Below are positions 22,198 to 32,179 of a stretch of 64,000 nucleotides of DNA, piece after piece. A program made the position numbers and the translations under genes. Positions within the stretch are counted from its first letter, which is position 1. The number at the start of each line of letters is the position of its first letter. Below the pieces are notes generated by a model, which was not told the origin of the DNA, searched no databases, and saw only the letters and a program-made list of their open reading frames with translations. The stretch comes from Venturia oleaginea (taxonomy: Eukaryota > Ascomycota > Dothideomycetes > Venturiales > Venturiaceae). The DNA is taken from the NCBI GenBank assembly GCA_013176395.1, contig JABMLP010000031.1, positions 1-64,000 of the forward strand, written 5' to 3'.

Positions 22198-23181
22198 ATG
22201 ACTCGAAAGAAGACCGCGCCTAGATTTGACGCTGATCAAGAGTCGTTGACAAGAGAACAACGGGTAACCAAGTCCATCGCTGGAAAAAATTGAATGCTAA
22301 AATCTCACAGGAACTCATTGACCTCAAGAAATCGAGGCCCAGAACCCGCTCGACCTCACCAAATGCGATGCATTGTCTCCACGACCGTCCAAGCCCACAC
22401 AAACAAAAGGTAAAGAACCTCACGTCACATGAAGCCCTCATCACATAGCACAGCACATATTCAACAAAACTAACGTCAACTCCAGCGCAGACCAAAAACG
22501 AAACCCATCCCAACTCTAACCCCTGAACAAATAGCCGCCCAAGTCTCCGCCCGCATAGCAGAGCTCTCCCGCCCGCCCCCAAAAACCTCACCATCCGTGA
22601 AAGTAAAATCCCACGCGGAACTGCAATCCTCCAAGATCGCCCGTCTAACCACCAAAATCGCTGTCACCGAGGTTGAAATCCAGCGTCTAAAACGCAAGCA
22701 GGTGAAAGCGCAGGAAGCGGTTCAGCGAAGCCTAGAAGCACAGCGATCCGCCGCTTTGGCGATTTTGGAGAGACGAGTCGCGTTAGAGAAAGCCATCAAA
22801 GAGTCTGGTGAGTCCACTGGTAATGGCGAAGGAGAAGATGTAGAAGGATTGAGAGGGGAATTAGAGAGTAGTTTCGAGGAGGCAAAGGAGGCACTTGCCA
22901 ACGGACGTCCGGAAGATGTTCCCCAAATTCTATGCCAAGAATCGGTTCTGACGAAGGGTGTCAAGGAGACGGGGGAGAATGTGATGGAGAGGGTTTTGAA
23001 GATGTTTGAGAAGATGGAGGAGGATGTTCAGGGGGGGACTGTTTCCGAGGGCGCGAGGATGGTTCTTGATGCGCTTGCGAAGAAACCTGTTGTGGAGGTT
23101 GGGAAGGAGAATGATAATGGGGTTATCTTGGAGGCGCTGGCTAAGGCGTTGAGTTTGGAGGAGGGGAAGGTGAAGAAGTAG
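22198..23181 (+). CDS. Coiled-coil protein of unknown function (286 aa)
   Basis: Three exons are read: 22198-22263, 22311-22409 and 22486-23181. The introns are 47 and 76 bp, with GTAACC and GTAAAG donors, TGCTAAAAT and ACTAAC branch sites and CAG acceptors; all junctions are in phase 0. The N-terminus is basic (MTRKKTAPRF). A segment TLTPEQIAAQVSARIAEL at about residue 65 is followed by a strong heptad-rich helix at about 97-165 and an acidic helical C-terminus. No enzyme motif, signal peptide or membrane segment is seen. It could be a nuclear or cytoskeletal adaptor, but I do not recognise the family. Confidence 0.7.
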
Positions 23182-23552
23182 GGCGTTTGGGGTGGATTGG
23201 ATTGGTTGGAGCCCTGGAGTTGGGAATGAGCGTTTGTGCGATTTGTTTGTTTGTGATGGAGGGGGATTCTACGTTATCTCTGGTATCTTAACAGACTTCA
23301 GGTACACATTATTCTCGGTAGGTACCTTGAAGGCCTGGAAGAAGAAGAAAAAACACGGGTATATTCATCCATCACCAAGACCCCTTCTTACCTAATCTCA
23401 TCAAAAGGGAGAAGCATCTTTCTCGTCCCGAAATCAGGTTAAGACAACGCTAGAGAAGAAGAATTCTACACAATTACCTACCCCTAACCATTTTAAATAA
23501 ACATTGATATCTTCACATCCTCGATGGGAAGAAGTTCACTTTATCTGTAATA
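23182..23552. other. Intergenic up to the DNA transposon
   Basis: This is the downstream region of the coiled-coil gene. It ends with the TA dinucleotide target duplication of the pogo-type element. Nothing else is recognised. Confidence 0.45.
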
Positions 23553-25367
23553 ACGTGTTCCACCACCCAACCGCTCAAAATCTGCCAAGACTTCTAACAT
23601 TCCTCTTATGTGATTATGTCTGAACAACAAAACGCACTATTACTCCAACACGAAGGGAGAATCCAGCTCGCACTCCAAGCCCTCCAAGCCGGCCAATTCC
23701 GAAGCCAAAAGGCCGCCGCTCGTGCCTTTGACGTTAAACAGCGAATCCTCTCTGAGCGCGTTAAAGGAGTCCCATTTATCCTCGAAACACCACCAAATGG
23801 TCGGAAACTTACCCTTACCGAAGAGCAAACGCTTGTCCGATACATCCTCGACCTCGATTCGCGAGGATTTGCGCCCCGGCTTTGTGAGATAGCATATATG
23901 GCCGATAAACTGCTAGCTATACGCGGTGGAGAGCCAGTAGGCAAAAACTGGGCTGAGAGGTTCGTTACGCGCTCAGATGAGCTCAAGATGGCCTTCAACC
24001 GAGCCAAGGATAGGCAGAGGATACTACAGGAAGATCCAGAGATTATTGGCGCGTGGTTCAAGCTCGTTGCAGATACCAAAGCCAAGTACGGCGTCCACGA
24101 CGAGGATACCCACAATTTTGACGAGATTGGCTTCCAGATGGGTGTTATTGGGTCAATGAAGGTCGTTACAGCCTCCGAGAGACGTACAAGGCCGGAACTC
24201 ATTCAGCCGGGCGATCGCGAATGGGTTACGGTTATCCAGAGTATCTGCGCCGCTGGGTATGCAACCCCACCCTTCATTATCTACAAAGGACGCGTTCACA
24301 TCTCTGCGTGGTACGAGGAGGCAGATATACCGCGCAATTGGAAGCTTTCAGTCTCTGAGAACGGCTGGACAAATAACGCGCTTGGTCTTGAGTGGTTGAA
24401 GCATTTTGACGCGTATACAAAGGCGCGGCAGGTGGGGGGGTACAGGCTACTCATTTTGGACGGCCATGAGAGCCATCTCAACCAGAATTTTAAGGACTAC
24501 TGCCTCGAAAATAAGATCCTAATCCTCTGCATGCCATCGCACTCGTTGCATATACTCCAGCCTCTTGACGTGGTCTGCTTCTCGCCGTTGAAGCGCAAGT
24601 ACTCCCAACGCATCCGGGACTTGGCGCGCCGACGCGTGTACTATATCAACAAGGAAGGCTTTCTCCCTGCCTTCAAAGACGCGTTTTTCGACGTGTTTAC
24701 AAAAGAGAACTGTCAAAAGGCTTTTGAGGCAGTAGGGCTAGTCTCTATCGACGCGCAGGCGGTATTGGACCGCCTTGAAGTACGGCTACGTACCCCACCA
24801 GAACCCCGTCTCCCAGAAATGCCGTGGCAGTCAGAGACTCCAAGCAACACTCATGAATTTGGATCCCAATCCAAGCTCGTAAGCGAGTCTTTTACTCGGT
24901 CACCAGTTACTGCGCAGGCTGGCTTTTCCCAGCTTGTTAAGGGCGCTGAATTGATGCTTCACCAAAACGCTCTACTCGTTGCGCGCAACCACGAGCTTGA
25001 AGAGCAATTGGCAGTAATGACGAAGCGAAAATCGCGCAAAAGGAAGCGGATCCAGCAAGGTGGTACTATGGAGTATGGGACTGCAGCAGCGCAGGTAGCT
25101 GCAGAGGCGTCTGTAGCGCCTCAGGGATCGAAGAAGGCTCGTGGTATCGGTGATCAAGAAATAGCCCGACCAACTCAACGGCGCTGTGGGAACTGCGGCG
25201 TAACTGGGCATAATGCGCGAACTTGTAAAAAAGATATTGAGATATCTTCTGAATCAGATAGTAGCACGACGGACTTAGAATCTATTGTTGATAGCGAAAA
25301 AATTAAAGAGTCGTAACATGAGATGGTCGTGCCAAGAAATTTTGAGCGGTAGGGTGGTGGAGTACGT
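23553..25367 (+). mobile_element. Pogo/Fot1-type Tc1-mariner DNA transposon (1815 bp)
   Basis: Terminal inverted repeats of about 29 bp (23553-23581 and 25339-25367) match at 26 of 29 positions and start ACGT. TA dinucleotides flank both ends (23551-23552 and 25368-25369), the target duplication of Tc1/mariner elements. The single gene between them is uninterrupted. Length, repeats and gene fit the Fot1/Pot2 group of fungal pogo elements. No internal damage was seen, so the copy may be able to move. Confidence 0.93.
23616..25316 (+). CDS. Pogo-like DDE transposase with C-terminal CCHC knuckle (566 aa)
   Basis: The frame runs without a stop from the ATG at 23616, 35 bases after the left repeat. 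The N-terminal third is the pogo-type DNA-binding region: a helix-turn-helix (QKAAARAFDVKQRILSERV) and a CENP-B-like second HTH (ending NWAERFVTRSDEL). The DDE catalytic core follows, with Asp at about 169 (NFDEIGF), 282 (LILDGHESH) and 318 (LQPLDVVCFSPLKRKY). The spacing between the last two fits the DD35D arrangement of Fot1 elements. A CCHC zinc knuckle, CGNCGVTGHNARTC, lies at about residue 525, followed by an acidic tail. All key residues are present. Confidence 0.95.
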   Translation: MSEQQNALLLQHEGRIQLALQALQAGQFRSQKAAARAFDVKQRILSERVKGVPFILETPPNGRKLTLTEEQTLVRYILDLDSRGFAPRLCEIAYMADKLLAIRGGEPVGKNWAERFVTRSDELKMAFNRAKDRQRILQEDPEIIGAWFKLVADTKAKYGVHDEDTHNFDEIGFQMGVIGSMKVVTASERRTRPELIQPGDREWVTVIQSICAAGYATPPFIIYKGRVHISAWYEEADIPRNWKLSVSENGWTNNALGLEWLKHFDAYTKARQVGGYRLLILDGHESHLNQNFKDYCLENKILILCMPSHSLHILQPLDVVCFSPLKRKYSQRIRDLARRRVYYINKEGFLPAFKDAFFDVFTKENCQKAFEAVGLVSIDAQAVLDRLEVRLRTPPEPRLPEMPWQSETPSNTHEFGSQSKLVSESFTRSPVTAQAGFSQLVKGAELMLHQNALLVARNHELEEQLAVMTKRKSRKRKRIQQGGTMEYGTAAAQVAAEASVAPQGSKKARGIGDQEIARPTQRRCGNCGVTGHNARTCKKDIEISSESDSSTTDLESIVDSEKIKES

Positions 25368-25947
25368 TATGACATTTTCAAACTTACTTGGAGTTTAAGA
25401 TGTACACCTCAAGACTAGCTCCAAACTCCAATCTTACCACTCCTCTAGCAGCGAGACAGCCATATCTCTGCGGAGCTGCTGGATTGCTAGACAGCGTCAC
25501 GCGGTGCCTGATGCAAGGAGGCTAGGGATCAGGTGGTTCCTGGCTGTGGCTGGGAGCTTGTGACGGAGATTATTGTGTACCTGCTTTTAGATGTACAGTC
25601 TCGTGCTTGGTACATAGGTGGAAACCGGGGCCTCTTCTTCATCGAGCTGTCAGTACTGAGCTCTTCCCAATAGCAAGTACAAGTTGGTCAATGAAGATAG
25701 CAGTGGGGCTTTCATCTACATGGCTATGAAAGAATCGCGGGGAATGTTGGGATGAAACCCGCTCTGTCTCGAGGGTCACATGCTACTCCGTACAAAAGCC
25801 CGCGTCATGACTAGCTCTAGGTTGCCAGGACGTTATCGCTGTAGCTGGAGCTCGACATCTCAACAACAACCATCACAGTATCCATCCCATCCATTCAAAC
25901 ATACATCCAACAATTCCATCTCACAAACACAAGCTAGCATCGCGACC
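25368..25947. other. Upstream region of carboxypeptidase Y
   Basis: This 580-bp stretch contains the promoter and 5' leader of the carboxypeptidase gene. An in-frame open stretch extends upstream of the ATG at 25948, but the residues there (basic, Ser-rich) do not resemble the family's signal peptide. The leader is rich in CA and CAT motifs. Confidence 0.45.
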
Positions 25948-27683
25948 ATGAAGGCCGTCACCTACTTGTCGCTGCTCGGCGCAGCCACAGCGGCATACGC
26001 GCCAGCCCAGCAAGCTCTCAAACTCCCAAAGCTTCCCAATATCAGCACCGATAGCTGGAGAAAGCCGCTCGAAAACCTCCAACAGTCGCTCAAAGGCCTC
26101 TCGGCCGATGCCCGCAAAGTATGGGACGAGGTCGAGATGATGTTCCCCAAGTCATTCGATCAGGCGAGCTTTCTCTCCATGTCCAAGCCACACACTCGCA
26201 GAGCCGACTCCGAATGGGATCACATCATGAAAGGCGAGGACATCGAGAAAGTGTGGGTCACAAATGCCAAGGGCGAGAAAGAGCGCGACATCCACGGCAA
26301 GCTGTCCAACTACAACCTCCGGACAAAGAAGGTTGATCCTGGGACATTGGGCGTCGATACCGTAAAGCAATACTCTGGATATCTAGATGATGAAGAGGAG
26401 GACAAGCACCTGTTCTACTGCATGTACCAAAATCGCCACCTCAGATCAGGGAGGACTAACACCGCATAGGGTTCTTTGAATCTCGCAACGACCCTAAGAA
26501 CGATCCCGTCGTTCTATGGCTCAATGGTGGCCCAGGATGCTCCTCGCTCACCGGCTTGTTCATGGAGCTTGGTCCTTCGTCCATCGACAAGAACGTCAAG
26601 GTCAAGTTCAACCCCTCCTCTTGGAATGCCAACGCCAGCGTCATCTTCCTTGATCAGCCAGTCAACGTTGGGTTCTCCTACTCCGGCAGCAGCGTCTCCA
26701 ACACCGTAGCTGCTGGAAAGGACGTGTACGCACTTCTCACCCTCTTCTTCAAGCAATTCCCAGAATATGCTGAGCAGGACTTCCACATCTCCGGAGAATC
26801 ATACGCAGGTCACTACATCCCAGTCTTCGCCAGCGAGATTCTCGCCCACAAGAAGCGCAACATCAACCTCAAGTCCGTCTTGATCGGAAACGGTCTTACC
26901 GATGGACTCACACAATACGAATATTACAAACCAATGGCCTGCGGTGATGGTGGATGGCCAGCCGTTCTTGACGCCGGCGAGTGCCAAGCTATGGACAACG
27001 CTCTGCCACGCTGCTTGTCCCTCATCGAGGGCTGCTACGATTCCGAGTCCATCTGGCGCTGTGTCCCGGCCTCCATCTACTGCAACAACGCTATGATCGG
27101 TCCATACCAGAAGACTGGCCAGAACGTTTATGATGTTCGTGGCAAGTGCAAGGACTCCAGCAATCTCTGCTACACCGAGCTCGGATGGATCAGTGAATAC
27201 CTCAACCGCAAGGACGTGCAGAAAGCACTTGGTGCTGAGGTCTCCAACTACGAGAGCTGCAACTTTGACATCAATCGCAACTTTTTGTTTCAGGGTGATT
27301 GGATGCAGCCATTCCACCGCCTTGTGCCAGGTATCTTGAAGGAGATCCCAGTCCTAATTTACGCTGGTGATGCTGATTGTAAGTTTGCTTCCCTCTTTCT
27401 ACCACTTTGCTCGTAAACTAACACCCTCACAGTCATCTGCAACTGGCTTGGAAATAAGGCCTGGACCGAAGCCCTGGAGTGGTCTGGCCACAAGGATTAC
27501 GCAGCAGCTGAGTTCGTACCACTCAAGCAATCTGATACTGGCGACAAGATCGGAAATGTTAAGAGCTCTGGCAACTTCACATTCATCCAGATCCACGCCG
27601 CCGGACACATGGTGCCATTCGACCAGCCAGAGCCATCTCTGGATATGCTTAACAGGTGGTTGAGTGGAGAGTGGTTTGCTTAA
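25948..27683 (+). CDS. cpyA: Carboxypeptidase Y precursor, vacuolar S10 serine carboxypeptidase (543 aa)
   Basis: Exons are 25948-26419, 26470-27378 and 27433-27683. Residues 1-17 are a signal peptide, about 18-125 the propeptide, then the mature S10 enzyme. The catalytic triad is visible: Ser about 268 in GESYAGHY, Asp about 460 in GDADFICN and His about 519 in [15 protein letters not shown] forms the oxyanion-hole region. It removes C-terminal residues from peptides in the vacuole. Intron 1 (26420-26469) begins with GC, not GT (T|GCATGT...CATAG); only this choice restores the invariant [11 protein letters not shown] block, and a CTAAC branch site is present. Intron 2 is a normal 54-bp GTAAGT intron. 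Confidence 0.95.
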
Positions 27684-28630
27684 ATGATATAGGTTGTGGA
27701 GTTGTGAGGTGCAAGAGGATATTTTGGCATGAAATTGGTCTCTCTTTGCTGTTAGTGTATTACATCGGCATTGCGAGAATGGATGGGGTTATGGATACAA
27801 CAGATACACTATTAGTAGTAGTACAATTGAACCGATGTCTTTTTAGATGAAAGCTTTCTTTGCAATTATTCTCTCCACGTTTTGCGCATTTTCTCCCAAT
27901 ATCGTCCACTTTTATTGTCAGTTACTGATGTCGACGTACGCATTCATGACAACTTCTGATTGCTCGATTTTGATAACTCGTACTACATGGTTACGACCAT
28001 GAGGGAACTGAAGGGGTGACGTAAGGGTTACGAGGGTTCACTTGATCTTGTCGAAGAGAGGGTGATTTGCCTTTGCTTTGTGAGGGGGTAGCGAGGGAAG
28101 GAAGGGGTGTGTGGGGTGAAAAGCGTGTGTGGGATGTGGAGGAATTGGCTGATCCAAGCGGTTGTTGAAATGGGAAAAGCGTTGGGAGTATTGGGGTGAG
28201 GTGAGGTGTTTACGAAGAGTGTGGGATGGGAGAGTGGAGGCGGTGATTTTTGGGATGTAGAGATTGAAGGGAATGTACGAGGAGGAGGGTGGTTGGGTTG
28301 GTGGTTTGATGATTTGATGATGGTTTGGATTTGAGTTTGGGTTACCCTCTTTTGGGGTGGAGATGAGGTTGGTTTTGGTTTGTGATTTGTGGATGTTTGC
28401 GGATGTTGATACGAGCAGTAGAGCGGGCGGGAGCTTAGAAGAAGGTAAGCTAGATATGCGAAGAGAGTTTAGTATGTTGACGCGGCGAGTTGAGGATTCG
28501 GGGAGAGGTGGGTTGGGCAGAGGGTGTTTGGTTTGAATTGGTGGGACGAGGAGATGAGAATCTTTGGTTGTAAGTAAGGTGGGGGCGGGAGAGGAATGAG
28601 TGAGGTCGGCGGAAGGGCAGTGGGAATCAT
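27684..28630. other. Intergenic, G-rich, no gene recognised
   Basis: The minus-strand open frame here encodes only Pro, Ser, His and Thr-rich low complexity and is caused by base composition (G/T-rich top strand). The right edge is the 14-bp target duplication of the second retroposon copy. Confidence 0.45.
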
Positions 28631-28644
28631 GTTTTTGTGGAATC

Positions 28645-28675
<31 letters not shown>

Positions 28676-30255
28676 TCCTACTCGGTTGCAGCCGCTTAAT
28701 CACGCAGCTATGTCCGGTCAGGAGGACTTCACCAGACAGCCGACACGTGATAAACCACAAAATCTACCACGCCCCACTTCGCCTCGTTCACTAAAACAAG
28801 ACCAGCTATCCCTTCCGTCCTCCCTCTTTTCCCTAAACCAGTATTTCCAAATGCCCACTGGCTCTTGTCGATACTGGTTATTCTGCTAGTATATCCGTGC
28901 TATATAGATCCCAAGAGGCAATACCTCGTGTTTCGCTAACCTTTTACCTACAGTCTCCCTCCAGTACTCAGCTTCATCTGTCTGTTTTGCCTTATCCCTC
29001 AAGGCTTGTCTGTTCTCGAAATGTGTTTCCGCCTGTGATTGTTGCCTTGCACCAGATTCCTATGCGGCAGTGTACTTGGTTGTGTGATGCTGAAGACAAT
29101 AGTAACCATCGTAGTCGTGATTTCGCTGCTTGAGTGTGATACTCCGGGTATGCCCATAGATGAGGCTATCTGGTGGCTGCCGTATTGTATGGCACCAATC
29201 TTGCTATAGACCTGCCGTATTATAGTCGGAGCCTACCTGCTGCTAGTCGCTCTCCCTACTTGCTATATCGCGCTCCTACTCTTGCCAATGCCATAACTGG
29301 GACGCACCAGTCTGGGGAGAGGCTCAAGGCTACGTCTGCTGGCTTGTAGGGAGGGGATTTGCCGCCAATAAGCTCCTTCTATGTGTCCTTACTGCTTACT
29401 GTGTCGCGCACCTACTCTTGCCAATGCCATAACTGGGAGGCAACAGTTTAGGGAAAGGCTCAAGGCTCTGGACATCAGCTTGCAGCAGGACGGTTTGCGG
29501 AGACGATAGTAGATGAGGTTCTCTAGCAGCTGCCGTATCGTGTCGCACCGATTGTGTTGTAGACCTGTCGTCTTATAGTCGGAGCCTACCTGCTGCTAGT
29601 CGCTCTCCCTGCTTGCTATATCGCGCTCCTACTCTTGCCACTGCCATAACTGGGACGCAACAGTCTGGGGAGGCTCAAGGCTACGTCTGCTAGCTTACAG
29701 GGAGGGGATTTGCCGCCAATAGGCTCCTTCTATGCGTCCTTACTACTTACTGTGTCGCGCACCTACTCTTGCCAATGCCATAACTGGGAGGCAACAGTTT
29801 GGGGAGAGGCTCAAGGCTCTGGGCAACAGCTTGTAGCAGGACGGTTTGCCAAGACGTTGGGAGAGGTTGTCTAGTCGTTGCAGTGGTGTGTGGTGCCGAT
29901 TGTTGCACACCGGGCGTCTGGTGTTTGAGTTGTGTTGAAGGTATTGCCGTTCTAGCGGTGACTCGTCGGCTCGGGGCGTTGCAGTGCCATTTGGGGTGAT
30001 GGACTAGCCGGGAGATAGTGACTAGATGGTTGCTGTTGTCTTTGGTGGACGCATCATTCGTGTAGCTTGCTCGTGTATTCGTGTGCTTGCTCTGCAGTGG
30101 CCGCGACGGCGACTCTAGAGGTACCTCCTCGATGCTGAGGGACGCGCGATGGCCTCTAGAGGCCGGAGCGGCCACTGGCAGATGTGTTTTGATGATCTTT
30201 AGATGATACTTAGGAAATTCTAAGAATTGAGTTCTCGCTGTGTGTGCTGTTTTTC
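28645..30255 (-). mobile_element. Non-autonomous LINE-type retroposon, copy 2 (1.6 kb)
   Basis: This is a second full copy of the element at 6729-8328, in the same orientation. It is flanked by its own perfect 14-bp duplication, GTTTTTGTGGAATC (28631-28644 and 30256-30269), with a longer (GATT)n run at the left end. The internal 353-bp duplication and the four core motifs are kept, so they arose before the copies spread. The minus strand has an open frame at 29747-30283 (178 codons, beginning in the flank), with no recognised domain. Differences from copy 1 are scattered point changes and small indels. Confidence 0.82.
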
Positions 30256-30269
30256 GTTTTTGTGGAATC

Positions 30270-30764
30270 ATCGTGAAATCCACATCCGTATAAAAGACAT
30301 CTCATGTCACATGCTAGGCCGAACTAGAAGGCTGTAGATGGATGTCTTATGGCCATTCCTGAAGTCTATAGATGGGCGAGAGATAAGCAGCGGATGGAAG
30401 AGATATTTGGAGATGTAAGAGCTGAAAGAGGACCTCGATTCGGAAGCTAGAGGATTGCATTTCGAATGGTGCATGCGCGACAGGACAGGAGGTCAGGAAG
30501 GAAGAGATGGGCTGACGTTCGTCGGCTAAAGGGGAATCAGTGTATCGTAAAGTCCCACGACGCTAGAACAACCATCGTCTATCACGGCACTATTGGAGAA
30601 GATTAAATATATTTTTGCAGTGTCCCTGAATTGTGGAAAGTAGGTTATATATCTGGCAGTTGAGACACCATTACTCACCATCGCGTTAGACCCCTTCCTT
30701 GGATCCAACCATCAAGCCAAACCTTCAGACACAATCCGCAACATGCTCTCCGACACCAGCCACA
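30270..30764. other. Intergenic upstream of the F-box-like relic
   Basis: This lies between the retroposon's right target duplication and the ATG at 30765. No gene, repeat or RNA was recognised. Confidence 0.4.
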
Positions 30765-32027
30765 ATGGGGCAGACGGAGGCCGACAATGAATCAGCGGAA
30801 TCTAGACAAGAAGGGCAAGAAGAAATCACTGAAGAAGTCAAGCCCGAGCAAGAAAGGTCCAAAGCAAGCAAGCCAGGGAAAAACCAGCCGGAGGACGACA
30901 TTGCAAAGAAGAAGAAGCTGAATACAAGCGCAGCATTAACGTCGATCCTCGATCTTCCCCACAAGCTACGTCAACAGATTCTGGAATACTCTTGTCGCGA
31001 CGCGGTCGCAATACCATCCAAGCCCTCTGAACTCCTCCCAGAGAACATGACCGAAGGATCGTTAGCGTATAGAAGAATGGCATACATGAACGAAATTTAT
31101 TCGGCGGAGCTGCAGATTCATAGATGGGCGAGAAGCATGATAGGGGTTGATGACCGAATGTGCGGCGATGTCAGGGCTGTCGTGAGGGCACGGGTTCGAA
31201 CATTCTTTACCTAATATTAAGCTGAGGAGAGCGCAGAATGAAGTCGGAGCTGGGAAGTGGTGATGTCTGTTTTGAATGGTGTGGAGAGGTCTGGGAGAAA
31301 CACTCGCTGTTAGCTTTCGCTCGCTGGATGGTGGCTTGCAATCGCTCTGGGACAGTGGGAAATCTGTTGGCATTCATAACTAAGAACTTACGCATACCGA
31401 GACTTTCATAAATGACAACCCCAATAGCAGCATATTGGTCAACTCCTAAACAGAGTCAAAAGGTAAATCTCCACAATCTATTCGTCATACTGTTAATAGT
31501 ACCAAGAGCTCGGCATTTAGTACGCAGGCTAAAATTCCAACGTTGTTCCTTGTACTCCCATACAAGCTCCATCAGCAAATCTCTACGATGCCTGTACAAC
31601 GCATGTGGAGGCCCCAATTTCACGGACAGCGGATGGCTCGCGATGGATAGAGATGTTTTTTAACATCAATATGGACTTATATAGAAAGCAATCGGACGCG
31701 ATGAGTAGGGTCGAAGACTGGGCGTTGCAAATTCTTCGGGTTCACGAAGACATGAAGGAGGACGTCAAATTCGCCGAGAAAAAGTGTTTGGGAGAGATTG
31801 GAGGGCTGAGGCTCAAATGTGGGGTAGATGGTAAAGGATGTGATTATGGCTTTTGGGGGATTTCGAAAGGAATGTCAGGCGTACCGCGATTACTTACGGC
31901 ACTCGCTAGTGCCTCGTACTCATACGACCCTCGTAGCACTCGTATACAGCTTCGTAATCGCATATTTGGTCATAAAGTCACGTTACCTAAACTCCAACGG
32001 ACAATCCTTAAGAGAAATTTTCCATGA
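30765..32027 (+). pseudogene. Decayed F-box-like gene
   Basis: An open frame from the ATG at 30765 to 31214 gives 149 residues. It has a charged, low-complexity N-terminus followed by LTSILDLPHKLRQQILEYSC, the usual start of fungal F-box-like proteins. A later frame (31605-32027) contains a segment such as SRVEDWALQILRVHEDMKED that resembles the C-terminal part of the same kind of protein, but the two cannot be joined with convincing splice sites. The 3' end runs into the inverted-repeat element at 31882. Either the gene has decayed or an exon was missed. F-box proteins recruit substrates to SCF ubiquitin ligase; activity here is doubtful. Confidence 0.4.
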
Positions 32028-32179
32028 AAAAAACGCTTAGGGAAATGCCTATAACTCTTAAAGGGTGTATCATAAAAAGCGCTTTTCTAGGGAGAAATTT
32101 CTAGTTCGAAGAACTAAGATACGATTGCGAGGCTAGTATAAGTACGAGATACTAGCGAATACCTCAAGTAACTACGGTA
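31882..32179. repeat. Imperfect inverted repeat, MITE-like, with C-to-T skew
   Basis: About 64 bp at 31882-31945 pair with 32119-32179 in inverted orientation, around a spacer of about 170 bp. Shared blocks include TACCG, TTACTT, CGCTAGT and TCGTACT. Many differences read as C in the left arm and T in the right arm, as repeat-induced point mutation would leave. No coding capacity or clear target duplication was found. Confidence 0.6.

Noticed and set aside
23606..24202. 198-codon minus-strand frame opposite the transposase
   Set aside because: Shadow of the transposase gene; Ser-rich, with no domain.
28038..28760. 240-codon minus-strand open frame
   Set aside because: Pro/Ser/His/Thr low complexity produced by a G/T-rich strand; it crosses the left border of the retroposon, including its (GATT)n tail.
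29799..29999. Identical 66-codon forward frames in both retroposon copies (7873-8073 and 29799-29999)
   Set aside because: They lie antisense to the inferred element direction and reflect copy identity, not selection; no domain.
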